50,223 nt of DNA from contig CATLCV010000012.1 of NCBI GenBank assembly GCA_949893755.1, positions 1-50,223 of the forward strand, given 5' to 3'. This stretch comes from an uncultured Lachnospiraceae bacterium. GTDB lineage: Bacteria > Bacillota > Clostridia > Lachnospirales > Lachnospiraceae. Of this stretch, positions 24,119 to 32,823 are shown in pieces. Numbering within the stretch: position 1 is the stretch's first letter; each line of letters opens with the position of its first letter. The position numbers and the translations under genes were made by a program. A model generated the notes under the pieces. That model did no database searches. It had not been told where the DNA came from and saw only the letters and a list, made by a program, of their open reading frames with translations.

Positions 24119-25849
24119 TCATTTTTTCTTTCCCTGCTCTGCCAGCGTCTTCACACTGTCCACTGCAATCACGACCGCCAGTGCCACCAGCAGGATACTG
24201 ATCACAAGCCGGATCACGCTCCACATCGGATCCGCTCCTGCCGCCACGTTTCCAAAATTCTTCAGAATGGTCTGACACAGGGATGTGATCGTCACGATCA
24301 GCATAAATGCCATCGGGATAAAAAACATTTTGTTGTTCTTGCCCATTTTCCCCAGCCAGGTCGCGACTGCCATCAGGCCAAGCGCCGCCAGCAGCTGATT
24401 CGCGGCGCCGAACAGCGGCCATACATTCGCGTAACCTGTCATTCCCAGCGCTACGCCGAGCACCACTGTAATGGCCGTAGCCACATAAGGATTGGTCAGG
24501 ATCTTCTTATAGCCTTCTGCCTGCTTGATATCCTCTCCGGGATCCAGCCAGAATTCCTGGAACATATAGCGTGCCAGACGGGTCGCCGTATCCAGGGAGG
24601 TCAGGCAGAACGCGGACACCGCCAGCACCAGCATGGAAAAGATCACGCTCTGGGCACCCTTCAAAAACGGGATCGTCGCGCACATCTCCGAGATTCCTGT
24701 GGCAAATACATTGGTCGGAACGACCAGTTCTCCGCCGGAATAACGCTGCCACACATAGCCTACCGCGCACAGGGAGATCAGCGCAAGCGCGCATTCGATC
24801 AGCATTCCTCCATAGGCGATGGGCCTCGCGTCCTTCTCATTGTCCAGCTGTTTTGCAGTGGTTCCCGAGCCAACCAGAGAATGGAAGCCGGAGATTGCCC
24901 CGCAGGCAATGGTAATGAACAGCGCCGGGAACATATTTCCCAGGGAAGCGCCTGTAGGCGCAAGGGTATCCGTAAACCCGGTAAACGCCGGAATATCCAG
25001 GGATGCATTTCCGGTGAGCCCTGCTCCGATAATACCGACCACAGCAACACCCATCATAAAGTAAAGCAGGAACGAACTCAGGTAATCCCGCGGCTGGAGC
25101 AGGATCCATACCGGAGTCACCGATGCCACCAGGATATAGATTCCAACAATGACCATCCACACCTTATTGCTCAGATAGAAGGGATGAAAATTCAGTCCCA
25201 CCGCCATACAGACCACGATCGCGGCAACTCCTACCGCCGTGGATACGCCCAGAGGCGCGTTTCTGCGGTATACAAGGATTCCAAATACGACAGAGATCAC
25301 AATGAACAAAATCGAGATCATCGCCGTAGACGCGTTTGCCGCGGATGCCGCATAATCCACCTCTCCCGCTTCCGTATAGGTTGCCATAAATGTATTCGCC
25401 ACGATAGAAGCAAATGCCGCGACCACCAGGATCAATGTCAGGTAGGAAAAGATAATGAATATCTTTTTCGCCTTAGTCCCCATACTCTCGGAAATCACTT
25501 CACCGATGGACTGCCCTTTATTGCGGATAGATGCAAACAGCGCGCCGAAATCATGCACCGCTCCAAAGAAGATACCGCCGATCAGCACCCACAAAAGCAC
25601 CGGCACCCATCCGAACACCGCCGCCTGGATCGGCCCGTTGATCGGCCCTGCGCCTGCGATGGAGGAAAAATGATGCCCCATCAGCACAGGCGCCTTTGCC
25701 GGACAATAGTCCATTCCGTCCGCCAGCTCGTGGGACGGGGTCTTTTTCGCCGGGTCGATACCCCACTGCTCTGCCAGCCATTTTCCGTATGTAACGTACG
25801 CCGCGATCAGGACCGCAATCCCCGCCAGCAAAATAATTACTGCATTCAT
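24119..25849 (-). CDS. cstA: CstA-family carbon starvation protein / peptide or pyruvate transporter
   Basis: 576 residues with about 15 membrane segments. Signature parts are DYCPAKAPVLMGHHFSSIAG, GPINGPIQAAVFGWVPVLLW, GAVHDFGALFASIRNKGQSI and LVGSGTTAKQLDNEKDARPI. CstA proteins take up peptides or pyruvate when carbon is limiting. I start at the ATG at 25849, 8 nt after AGGAG; an in-frame GTG nine bases upstream is closer to the ribosome site. It follows the small 172-residue gene by about 50 nt and probably shares its promoter at 26479-26507. Confidence 0.94.
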   Translation of the reverse strand: MNAVIILLAGIAVLIAAYVTYGKWLAEQWGIDPAKKTPSHELADGMDYCPAKAPVLMGHHFSSIAGAGPINGPIQAAVFGWVPVLLWVLIGGIFFGAVHDFGALFASIRNKGQSIGEVISESMGTKAKKIFIIFSYLTLILVVAAFASIVANTFMATYTEAGEVDYAASAANASTAMISILFIVISVVFGILVYRRNAPLGVSTAVGVAAIVVCMAVGLNFHPFYLSNKVWMVIVGIYILVASVTPVWILLQPRDYLSSFLLYFMMGVAVVGIIGAGLTGNASLDIPAFTGFTDTLAPTGASLGNMFPALFITIACGAISGFHSLVGSGTTAKQLDNEKDARPIAYGGMLIECALALISLCAVGYVWQRYSGGELVVPTNVFATGISEMCATIPFLKGAQSVIFSMLVLAVSAFCLTSLDTATRLARYMFQEFWLDPGEDIKQAEGYKKILTNPYVATAITVVLGVALGMTGYANVWPLFGAANQLLAALGLMAVATWLGKMGKNNKMFFIPMAFMLIVTITSLCQTILKNFGNVAAGADPMWSVIRLVISILLVALAVVIAVDSVKTLAEQGKKK

Positions 25850-25901
25850 GATCATCACTCCTACTATTTTTTTGTATACTCAAAGGACATCCGGCCGCAC
25901 G

Positions 25902-26420
25902 TCAGAACGCCTTTTTGTACCCCTTCACCAGTTGTCCTGCCGCCCGGTTCCCCATGACCTTTCTGTTCTTCATGTCAAATACCAGAAGCCTTGCCTCCGA
26001 ATATCCGCGGATCCCGAAACGGTAGTTTTTAAAAAACCGGAATGTTTTAATCTGCTTTTTCCATTCCTTCGGCACAGTGTCCTCACAGATAAAAATTCCC
26101 GTGATAAAGGTATACATATGGTCTTTTTCCATACAGGCCCTGCCCTGCCGCACAATCTCCGGCTCAATATATTCCTCGATCTTACAGCGGAACCCATCCA
26201 AAAGCTCCGGCGCAAAGGACGGACAGCATTTAAAAAATGTATGCTCATAGCAGCTGGCACGCCACAGTTCCGCTTTTTCTACAAGGACATACTTTGCGCT
26301 GGTCACATTGAATGCCGCATACGCATCATAAATGTCTCCGCCCGCGTCAAAAGGACGGGTAATGTCAAACGCTTCCTCGTAGGAAGCCAGGACCTTTTCC
26401 AGAAATTCCTGACCGGTCAT
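25902..26420 (-). CDS. Conserved hypothetical protein encoded with cstA (DUF8052-like)
   Basis: 172 residues, soluble, no signal peptide. Opens MTGQEFLEKVLASYEEAFDI and has a compact alpha/beta pattern (DAYAAFNVTSAKYVLVEKAE, MYTFITGIFICEDTVP, RFGIRGYSEARLLVFDMKN, VMGNRAAGQLVKGYKKAF). I recognise this as a protein that accompanies cstA in Lachnospiraceae; the DUF8052 label is from memory. Constant pairing suggests a role in controlling or assisting the transporter, which is inference. Start ATG at 26420 follows AAAAGGAG. Confidence 0.7.
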   Translation of the reverse strand: MTGQEFLEKVLASYEEAFDITRPFDAGGDIYDAYAAFNVTSAKYVLVEKAELWRASCYEHTFFKCCPSFAPELLDGFRCKIEEYIEPEIVRQGRACMEKDHMYTFITGIFICEDTVPKEWKKQIKTFRFFKNYRFGIRGYSEARLLVFDMKNRKVMGNRAAGQLVKGYKKAF

Positions 26421-26478
26421 ATATCCCTACTCCTTTTCCGCATCATCGCTTTAACGCGGTAATGCAAAAATCGTATTC

Positions 26479-26507
26479 CATTGTACACCCTGCAAAATCG
26501 TTTTGCA
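26479..26507 (-). promoter_or_regulatory. Promoter with palindromic operator for the cstA operon
   Basis: TTGCAA (26507-26502), 17-nt spacer, TACAAT (26484-26479) on the minus strand. A perfect inverted repeat GCAAAA-TCG-TTTTGC (26491-26505) covers the -35 box and upstream spacer. It resembles a catabolite-response (cre) element but its arms are one base longer than the consensus; a repressor site is likely, its protein unknown. Confidence 0.6.
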
Positions 26508-26582
26508 ATGATCAATTCATGCTTTTTTTAGATATTTTTTAATCTTTTTTAATTTTTTATATGTTCCTTCCCCTTCCGATTA

Positions 26583-27539
26583 TTACAGCAGGTCCAGATA
26601 CGCCGCCTCTTCCTCACTTAATCTGATAGACATGGCGTCAATATTAGCCTGCATCCGCTCCGCGCTGGACGTGCTGACGACCGCCAGCGTATTCAGCTCC
26701 TGCCGGAAGATCCATGCCATGGCGATCTGGGACACCGTACACTGCTTTTTCTCCGCCAGTTCCTCGCATCTGCGCAGCCGTTCAAAGTTATCTGCGCAGC
26801 CATACCCCTTCATGGCAAATTCATCCAGGATCTGGCCTGCTTTCTCGCGTTCCCCGCTCTTCACCCTTCCGGATAAAAACCCGTGGGACAAGCTGGAATA
26901 GGCGATCACCGGCATCCCCTGGCTCCGGTACCACTCTCTGGCCGCCCCGTTGGAAGGACCGGAGATGGTCACGCAGCCGCCTCCCCAGAGATCCTGAACC
27001 TGCTCCGCCAGACTGAAATGCGGGCTGGATACGGTAAATGGGATCAGATCGTGTTCCTTTGCATATGTGTTTGCCTCGGCAATCCTCTTGTGAGTCCAGT
27101 TGGATCCGCCGAAGGCGCCGATCTTTCCTTCTTCGTGCATGGCATTGAGGAGTTCCACGATCTCTCCCACAGGTACCTCCGGATCATCCCGGTGCAGCAG
27201 ATAGATGTCGATATGACCGGTCCGCAGGTATTCCGCAGATTCTGCAAAATCCTCCCGGATCTCCTTTTCATTCACCCGCTTTCTTCCGGACGGATCCGGA
27301 TGGGCGCATTTGGAGAGGATCACGACCTGATCCCGCAACCCCCGCTCTTCCACCCATTTTCCAAGCGACTGCTCCGCCTTCCCATACACCCTCGCCGAAT
27401 CAAATGTATTGATCCCAAGGGCATACATGGCATCCAGCAGTTCGTTCCCGTCCCCGCCCTGCATAAACGGCGGCGCAGCGGTTCCGTATAAAATGCGGGA
27501 GACCTTGTTCTTTACATAAGGAATTTCTACATATTTCAC
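26583..27539 (-). CDS. Aldo/keto reductase at the end of the trp operon
   Basis: 318 residues, (beta/alpha)8 NAD(P)H-dependent oxidoreductase. Catalytic tetrad visible: Asp and Tyr in TFDSARVYGKAEQSLG, Lys in VILSKCAHP, His in IDIYLLHRDDP; cofactor-site GFGG-like positions follow (GAFGGSNWTHKRI, IAMAWIFRQE). The start is GTG at 27539, whose bases overlap the trpA stop as GTGA, so translation is coupled to trpA. It is not a known tryptophan enzyme. A substrate cannot be predicted. No terminator is obvious immediately after it; the cstA-unit promoter follows. Confidence 0.88.
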   Translation of the reverse strand: MKYVEIPYVKNKVSRILYGTAAPPFMQGGDGNELLDAMYALGINTFDSARVYGKAEQSLGKWVEERGLRDQVVILSKCAHPDPSGRKRVNEKEIREDFAESAEYLRTGHIDIYLLHRDDPEVPVGEIVELLNAMHEEGKIGAFGGSNWTHKRIAEANTYAKEHDLIPFTVSSPHFSLAEQVQDLWGGGCVTISGPSNGAAREWYRSQGMPVIAYSSLSHGFLSGRVKSGEREKAGQILDEFAMKGYGCADNFERLRRCEELAEKKQCTVSQIAMAWIFRQELNTLAVVSTSSAERMQANIDAMSIRLSEEEAAYLDLL

Positions 27540-28306
27540 GATAGCACTCCTTTCATCGTTCTCACATATTCTGCTACATAAGGCACGCAGTCCTTCCCAT
27601 ACTGTGCTACGATCTTTACAATCGCACTTCCTACGATCGCCCCGTCGGACACCTCCGCCATCTTCCGGGCCTGCTCCGGAGTGGAAATGCCGAATCCTAC
27701 CGCGCAGGGAACCTTTGTGGTCTCTCTCACCAGCTTTACCATCCCGGCGATGTCGGTCTTGATCTCGCTGCGCACTCCCGTCACGCCCAGAGAGGACACG
27801 CAGTAAATATATCCCTTCGCTTCCCCGGCGATCATCCGGATCCGTTCCTTTGAAGTGGGCGCGATCAGGGAAATGATATCCACGCCGTATTCTTCACAGA
27901 CTTCCAAAAGCTCCCCCTTCTCCTCAAAGGGCATATCCGGCACAATGATGCCGTCGACCCCGCACTCCCTGCAGCGCTTCATAAACCGCTCTTTTCCATA
28001 GGTATAAATGGGATTCAGATAGGTGAGAAATACCATGGGCACCGTCACCCTCTGCCTTGCCCGCTTTACCATATCGAAGAGCTTATCCGTGGTGCACCCT
28101 GCCGAAAGGGCGCGTTCATTTGCCTCCTGGATCACCACACCCTCTGCGATGGGGTCTGAAAATGGGATTCCGATCTCGATCAGATCTGCTCCTGCCTCCT
28201 CCATAGCATACAAAAGCTGCTCCGTGATGTCAAGTGTGGGATCCCCGCCCGTCACAAACGGAATAAATGCCTTTTTCCCCTGAAATGCGTTTTCAATCCT
28301 ACTCAT
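27536..28306 (-). CDS. trpA: Tryptophan synthase alpha subunit
   Basis: 256 residues, TIM barrel that cleaves indole-3-glycerol phosphate to indole and glyceraldehyde 3-phosphate. Catalytic Glu and Asp are in [36 protein letters not shown] and [14 protein letters not shown] are standard. Indole passes through the complex to TrpB, encoded just upstream with an 8-nt overlap. Length is normal for the family. Confidence 0.97.
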   Translation of the reverse strand: MSRIENAFQGKKAFIPFVTGGDPTLDITEQLLYAMEEAGADLIEIGIPFSDPIAEGVVIQEANERALSAGCTTDKLFDMVKRARQRVTVPMVFLTYLNPIYTYGKERFMKRCRECGVDGIIVPDMPFEEKGELLEVCEEYGVDIISLIAPTSKERIRMIAGEAKGYIYCVSSLGVTGVRSEIKTDIAGMVKLVRETTKVPCAVGFGISTPEQARKMAEVSDGAIVGSAIVKIVAQYGKDCVPYVAEYVRTMKGVLS

Positions 28307-29501
28307 AAATCTCTACCCCCCTGTATCTTGCAATTGCCGCCACATCCTTGTCCCCCCGGCCGGACAGGTTGATGACGATGATCTGATCCTTTCCCATCAT
28401 GGGCGCCAGCTTCATGGCATGGGCCACCGCGTGGGCGCTCTCCACCGCCGGGATGATGCCTTCTGTCCGGGACAGGTATTCAAATGCCCGCACCGCCTCC
28501 TCGTCCGTCACCGGAACATATTCGGCCCGCTTCGTCTCAGCCAGCCTTGCGTGCTCCGGCCCGATCCCCGGATAGTCCAGCCCCGCGGAAATGGAATAGA
28601 CCGGGGCGATCTGTCCGTATTCGTCCTGGCAGAAAATGGATTTCATGCCGTGAAATACTCCTGTACTCCCTTTGGCGATGGCTGCCGCATGCTTCTCTGT
28701 ATCAATGCCCAGGCCCGCCGCCTCACATCCGATCAGGCGCACCTGGGGGTATTGGATAAATTCATAAAATGCACCCATGGCATTGCTCCCGCCTCCCACG
28801 CAGGCAAGCACCGCATCCGGAAGCTTTCCCTCCCGCTCTGCAAGCTGCTCTTTGATCTCTTCCCCGATGATCTTCTGGAAGTCCCGCACGATCATGGGAA
28901 ATGGATGAGGCCCCATCACGGAGCCCAGCACATAGAGGGTATCATCCATCCGCTTCGTCCACTCCCGCATGGTCTCGTTGACCGCGTCCTTCAAAGTCTG
29001 TGTGCCGCTGGTCACCGCGTGGACCTTTGCCCCCAACAGCTCCATCCGGTATACGTTCAATGCCTGCCGGTCGGTGTCTTCCTTTCCCATAAAGATCTCG
29101 CATTCCATATCCATCAGAGCCGCCGCTGTAGCTGTGGCCACCCCGTGCTGGCCGGCCCCTGTCTCCGCGATCACCCTGGTCTTTCCCATCTTTTTTGCCA
29201 GAAGCACCTGGCCCAGGACGTTGTTGATCTTGTGGGAGCCGGTATGGTTTAAGTCCTCCCGCTTGATGTAGATCTTCGCACCTCCCAGATCTCTTGTCAT
29301 TTTTTCCGCATAATAGAGCAATGACGGCCGTCCTGCGTAGTTCTTCATCAGATCATCCAATTCCCGGATGAACTCCGGGTCGTGACTGTATTTCTCATAG
29401 GCCGCTTCCAGTTCATGGACCGCGTTCATCAGTGTTTCCGGAATATATTGACCGCCGTACTGACCGTATCTGCCTTTCTGGTTTGTTTCACTGCTGCTCA
29501 T
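28299..29501 (-). CDS. trpB: Tryptophan synthase beta subunit
   Basis: 400 residues from the ATG at 29501 (AGAGGA 8-9 nt upstream). PLP enzyme joining indole and serine. The PLP-binding Lys is in [15 protein letters not shown]; phosphate loop [31 protein letters not shown] is the conserved N-terminus. It is the TrpB1 type that pairs with TrpA, whose gene overlaps its end. It follows trpF after about 100 nt without a recognisable terminator. Confidence 0.97.
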   Translation of the reverse strand: MSSSETNQKGRYGQYGGQYIPETLMNAVHELEAAYEKYSHDPEFIRELDDLMKNYAGRPSLLYYAEKMTRDLGGAKIYIKREDLNHTGSHKINNVLGQVLLAKKMGKTRVIAETGAGQHGVATATAAALMDMECEIFMGKEDTDRQALNVYRMELLGAKVHAVTSGTQTLKDAVNETMREWTKRMDDTLYVLGSVMGPHPFPMIVRDFQKIIGEEIKEQLAEREGKLPDAVLACVGGGSNAMGAFYEFIQYPQVRLIGCEAAGLGIDTEKHAAAIAKGSTGVFHGMKSIFCQDEYGQIAPVYSISAGLDYPGIGPEHARLAETKRAEYVPVTDEEAVRAFEYLSRTEGIIPAVESAHAVAHAMKLAPMMGKDQIIVINLSGRGDKDVAAIARYRGVEIYE

Positions 29502-29604
29502 ATTCGAATCCTCTCTCTCCTGCATATTTTTCCAACTCCGCGGCCGAGATCATTTTTCGCGGGCCAGCCGCATTTCCGCGTCATGCTTTTCCGTTCTATC
29601 CGCA

Positions 29605-30225
29605 TCAAAACTCTCCCGTCCCGTACACGGCTCTCATAAAGCACCGCACTTTCTCCTCGTCCTTCCTTCCGTCCGTTTCCACAGAACTGCTCACATCCAC
29701 AGCCCACGGACGGCAGGTTTTCAGGGCTTCTGCAATATTTTCTGCATTCAGTCCGCCGGCCAGGAAGAAGGGCTTCTCCAGCTCCGGGATCATCTCCCAG
29801 CAAAAACGCTCTCCGCTGCCTCCGTATTCCCCTGCCTTGTAGGCATCCAGAAGCAGATATTCACAGGGCAGCTTCTCCGCCTCCAGGATATCCTCCCGGC
29901 TTCTCACCCGGACGGCCTTTATGACCGGCTTCCCCGTCCTGTCCTTGATCCGCCGGATCTCTTCTGCGTCCTCATCCCCGTGAAGCTGTATATAATCCAG
30001 CACGCCGCCTTCCGCCAGCCCGGCGATCCGCTCCGGGTCCTCATTGACAAAGACCCCCACGCTCCGGATCTCCGGCAGCAGTTCCTTTTTCATCTCCGCC
30101 GCCTGCTCCGGCGTGATCCGCCGCTTGCTCCCCGCAAATACAAATCCGGCAAAATCCGGTTTCTGACGGTTCACCATACGGATGTCCTCCATCGTTTTCA
30201 GCCCGCAGATCTTAATCTTGACCAT
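29605..30225 (-). CDS. trpF: Phosphoribosylanthranilate isomerase
   Basis: 206 residues from the ATG at 30225 (AAAGGA about 9 nt upstream), 40 nt after trpC. MVKIKICGLKTMEDI carries the catalytic Cys (Cys7); the catalytic Asp lies in YLLLDAYKAGEYGG; FFLAGGLNAENIAEAL is the phosphate-binding part. Converts N-(5-phosphoribosyl)anthranilate to CdRP. A longer frame to 30294 overlaps trpC and lacks conserved residues. trpF and trpC are separate genes, unlike the fused enterobacterial TrpCF. Confidence 0.95.
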   Translation of the reverse strand: MVKIKICGLKTMEDIRMVNRQKPDFAGFVFAGSKRRITPEQAAEMKKELLPEIRSVGVFVNEDPERIAGLAEGGVLDYIQLHGDEDAEEIRRIKDRTGKPVIKAVRVRSREDILEAEKLPCEYLLLDAYKAGEYGGSGERFCWEMIPELEKPFFLAGGLNAENIAEALKTCRPWAVDVSSSVETDGRKDEEKVRCFMRAVYGTGEF

Positions 30226-30265
30226 CAAATTTTTTCCTTTCTCATCTGCCGATTTTCTGACTGCT

Positions 30266-31099
30266 TCACTTTCCATTCGGCTTCCTTGTTCCATCTCCCC
30301 GCAGCTCTGCCAGCATCGCCTTTTTATCCCCGCAACGCATCAATGTCTCCCCAATTAGCACGGCCTGCACATTTCCCTGCCGCAGTCTTTCGATATCCTC
30401 CGCCGTGCGGATGCCGCTCTCTGCCACAAAAATGATCTCCTCCGGAACATGCTTCCGCAGATTCAGGCTGTTCTCCACATTCACGGTGAAGTCCTTCAGG
30501 TTCCGGTTATTCACCCCAAGGATCCTTGCCCCGCAGGACAACGCCCGGCGGATCTCCTGCTCGTCGTGTGCTTCCACCAGCGCCGAAAGCCCCAGACTGT
30601 CCGCGATCTGAATATACTCCCTCAGCTGTTCCTCACTGAGGATTGCGCAGATCAGAAGAACCGCGCCGGCCCCCAGCACCTTTGCCTCATAGATCTGATA
30701 AGCATCAACCGTAAAATCCTTCCGCAGCACCGGAATCCTCACCTTCCCGGCAATCTCCTCCAGATACCGGTCCTGCCCGAGGAAATATTCCGGCTCCGTC
30801 AGGCAGGAGATGGCGGCCGCCCCTGCCCGTTCATATTCCCTGGCGATCTCCAGATAAGGGAAATCCTCTGCGATCACGCCTTTGGAGGGCGATGCCTTTT
30901 TCACCTCGCAGATAAAGGAAATGTCCTTCCCGCACAGCGACTTTTCCAAAGGAAATTCAAAGCCGTTTTTTCCGCTTTCCCGTTCAGCCGCCGCTTTTTC
31001 TTCCGCGGCCTTCCTGATCGTTTCAAACGGTATTTTTTTCTTCTGTTCCGCAACGCGTTTTTTTGCGGACTCTGCAATCTCATCTAAAATCATGATCAT
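30266..31099 (-). CDS. trpC: Indole-3-glycerol phosphate synthase
   Basis: 277 residues. Conserved blocks: FICEVKKASPSKGVIAED (catalytic Lys), IPVLRKDFTVDAYQIYEA, GVNNRNLKDFTV and VAESGIRTAEDIERL. Decarboxylates and cyclises CdRP to indole-3-glycerol phosphate. Start choices are ATG 31099 (AAAGGA upstream, preferred) or ATG 31093; a GTG at 31105 is possible but worse. It starts 11 nt after the stop of trpGD. Confidence 0.95.
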   Translation of the reverse strand: MIMILDEIAESAKKRVAEQKKKIPFETIRKAAEEKAAAERESGKNGFEFPLEKSLCGKDISFICEVKKASPSKGVIAEDFPYLEIAREYERAGAAAISCLTEPEYFLGQDRYLEEIAGKVRIPVLRKDFTVDAYQIYEAKVLGAGAVLLICAILSEEQLREYIQIADSLGLSALVEAHDEQEIRRALSCGARILGVNNRNLKDFTVNVENSLNLRKHVPEEIIFVAESGIRTAEDIERLRQGNVQAVLIGETLMRCGDKKAMLAELRGDGTRKPNGK

Positions 31100-31110
31100 C
31101 TCCACATCCT

Positions 31111-32718
31111 TTAAACCTCATATTCCTTCGTTGCCGCCGCAAATTCTTCCAGCTTCGCCAATGCCTTCCCGCTGTCGATCAGCTCCGCGGCTTTTTGGAT
31201 CCCCTCCGCCAGCGTAATGCCGTCGATTCCCAGATACAGGCTCATTCCCGCATTCATCAGAATCACGTCCCGCTTCGCGCCCATTTCCTTTCCGGACAGG
31301 ATATCCCGTGTGATCCGGGCATTTTCCTCCGGATTGCCCCCGATCATCTCATCCAGCCCGCAGCGCCGCAGTCCGAACTGCTCCGGCGTGATGGTATACC
31401 GGGTGATCTCGCCGTACCGGATCTCGCACACGATGGTTTCTCCGGTCAGTGTGATCTCATCCAACCCGTCTTCCCCGCACACGGCCACGCCCCGGACTAC
31501 TCCCAGATTTCCCAGGACTCTTGCCAGAGGCTCCACCAGCTTTTTGTCATAGACACCTAATAGCTGCATGGTTGCCGCCGCCGGATTGGACAGAGGGCCG
31601 AGAATATTGAACACGGTGCGCACCCCCAGTTCCCTCCGGACCGGAGCCGCATATTTCATGGACGAATGGTACACCGGGGCGAACATAAAGCACATTCCCG
31701 TCCGGTTCAGGATCGTCTCATTCTGCTGCGCGTTCAGCGCCACATTCACTCCCAGACATTCCAGGACATCCGCCGCGCCGCTCTTGCTGGACACGCTCCG
31801 GTTCCCATGCTTTGCCACCGGGACTCCGCCTGCCGCCACCACAAATGCAGAAGTCGTGGAGATATTAAAGGTTCCCACCTCGTCTCCGCCGGTCCCTACA
31901 ATGTCGATGACCTCACGCTCCGGATGGATCTTGACTCCCTTCTCCCGCATGACCTCCGCAAACGCGGTGATCTCCTCGATGCTTTCTCCCTGCATCCGAA
32001 GCGCCGTCAAAAATCCCCCCATCTGCGCCTGGGTCGCCGTGCCGTCCATCATCTCCTCCATCACCTGCTTTGCCGTGTCATAGCTTAAGTCTCTGCCTTC
32101 CAGTAATTCATAGATTGCTTCTTTAATCATGCTCTTCTCTTCCTTTCCGATTGTAATATTCAAAAAATTTTTCAAAATCTGAATTCCATTTTCTGTCAAA
32201 ATGGATTCCGGGTGAAACTGCAGCCCATACACGGGAAAATCCTTGTGCTGTACTGCCATAACCTCCCCCTCCGGAGAGACCGCCGTGACGCGCAGTGTTT
32301 CCGGTACGGTCTCCGCTTTCGCCGCCAGGGAATGGTATCTTGCCGCGTCCATCTCCCTTCCCAATCCCGCGAACAGCTCGCAGTCCGCGGCAAGTGTGAT
32401 CCGGCTCTTCTTTCCGTGCATCAGCTTTTCCGCCGGAGCGATCACCGCTCCATAGACCTCACAGATGGCCTGATGCCCCAGGCAGATGCCCAGGATCGGA
32501 ATCTTCCCCTGAAATGCTTCCACCGCCTGTTCGCAGATGCCCGCATCCTTCGGATACCCCGGCCCCGGCGACAATACAATATGGGTCGGATTCATCTGCG
32601 CGATCTCCTCCACCGTGATCTTGTCATTTCTTACCACACGGATATCCGGCTGCAGTGTCCCCAGATATTGAACCAGATTGTACGTAAAGCTGTCATAATT
32701 ATCGATGAGCAATATCAT
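31111..32718 (-). CDS. trpGD: Fused anthranilate synthase component II / anthranilate phosphoribosyltransferase
   Basis: 535 residues. Residues 1-190 are the glutamine amidotransferase: ILGICLGHQAICEVYG with nucleophile Cys79, and GLQFHPESIL with the catalytic His. From about residue 196 (MIKEAIYELLEGRDLSYDT) the TrpD transferase follows, with VDIVGTGGDEVGTFNISTTS (PRPP site). One frame runs through with a short linker and no internal stop, so this is a true fusion as in E. coli TrpGD. It feeds ammonia to TrpE, then attaches phosphoribose to anthranilate. Confidence 0.96.
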   Translation of the reverse strand: MILLIDNYDSFTYNLVQYLGTLQPDIRVVRNDKITVEEIAQMNPTHIVLSPGPGYPKDAGICEQAVEAFQGKIPILGICLGHQAICEVYGAVIAPAEKLMHGKKSRITLAADCELFAGLGREMDAARYHSLAAKAETVPETLRVTAVSPEGEVMAVQHKDFPVYGLQFHPESILTENGIQILKNFLNITIGKEEKSMIKEAIYELLEGRDLSYDTAKQVMEEMMDGTATQAQMGGFLTALRMQGESIEEITAFAEVMREKGVKIHPEREVIDIVGTGGDEVGTFNISTTSAFVVAAGGVPVAKHGNRSVSSKSGAADVLECLGVNVALNAQQNETILNRTGMCFMFAPVYHSSMKYAAPVRRELGVRTVFNILGPLSNPAAATMQLLGVYDKKLVEPLARVLGNLGVVRGVAVCGEDGLDEITLTGETIVCEIRYGEITRYTITPEQFGLRRCGLDEMIGGNPEENARITRDILSGKEMGAKRDVILMNAGMSLYLGIDGITLAEGIQKAAELIDSGKALAKLEEFAAATKEYEV

Positions 32719-32739
32719 CCTTCCACGCCTCCTTCTATT

Positions 32740-32772
32740 ATACTCACGGCCGATGAAATCTGCCGTGAGTAT
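32740..32772 (-). other. Intercistronic hairpin between trpE and trpGD
   Basis: ATACTCACGGC and GCCGTGAGTAT (11-bp perfect stem, 11-nt loop) lie between the trpE stop and the trpGD start; a second pairing (GCCAGCCGC/GCGGTTGGC) lies nearby at 32775-32819. No U-run follows, so it is more likely an RNA stability or processing element than a terminator. Confidence 0.5.
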
Positions 32773-32823
32773 CGCGCCAGCCGCAGCTGCAAAGCAGCAT
32801 CATTCCTCATGCGGTTGGCTTCC

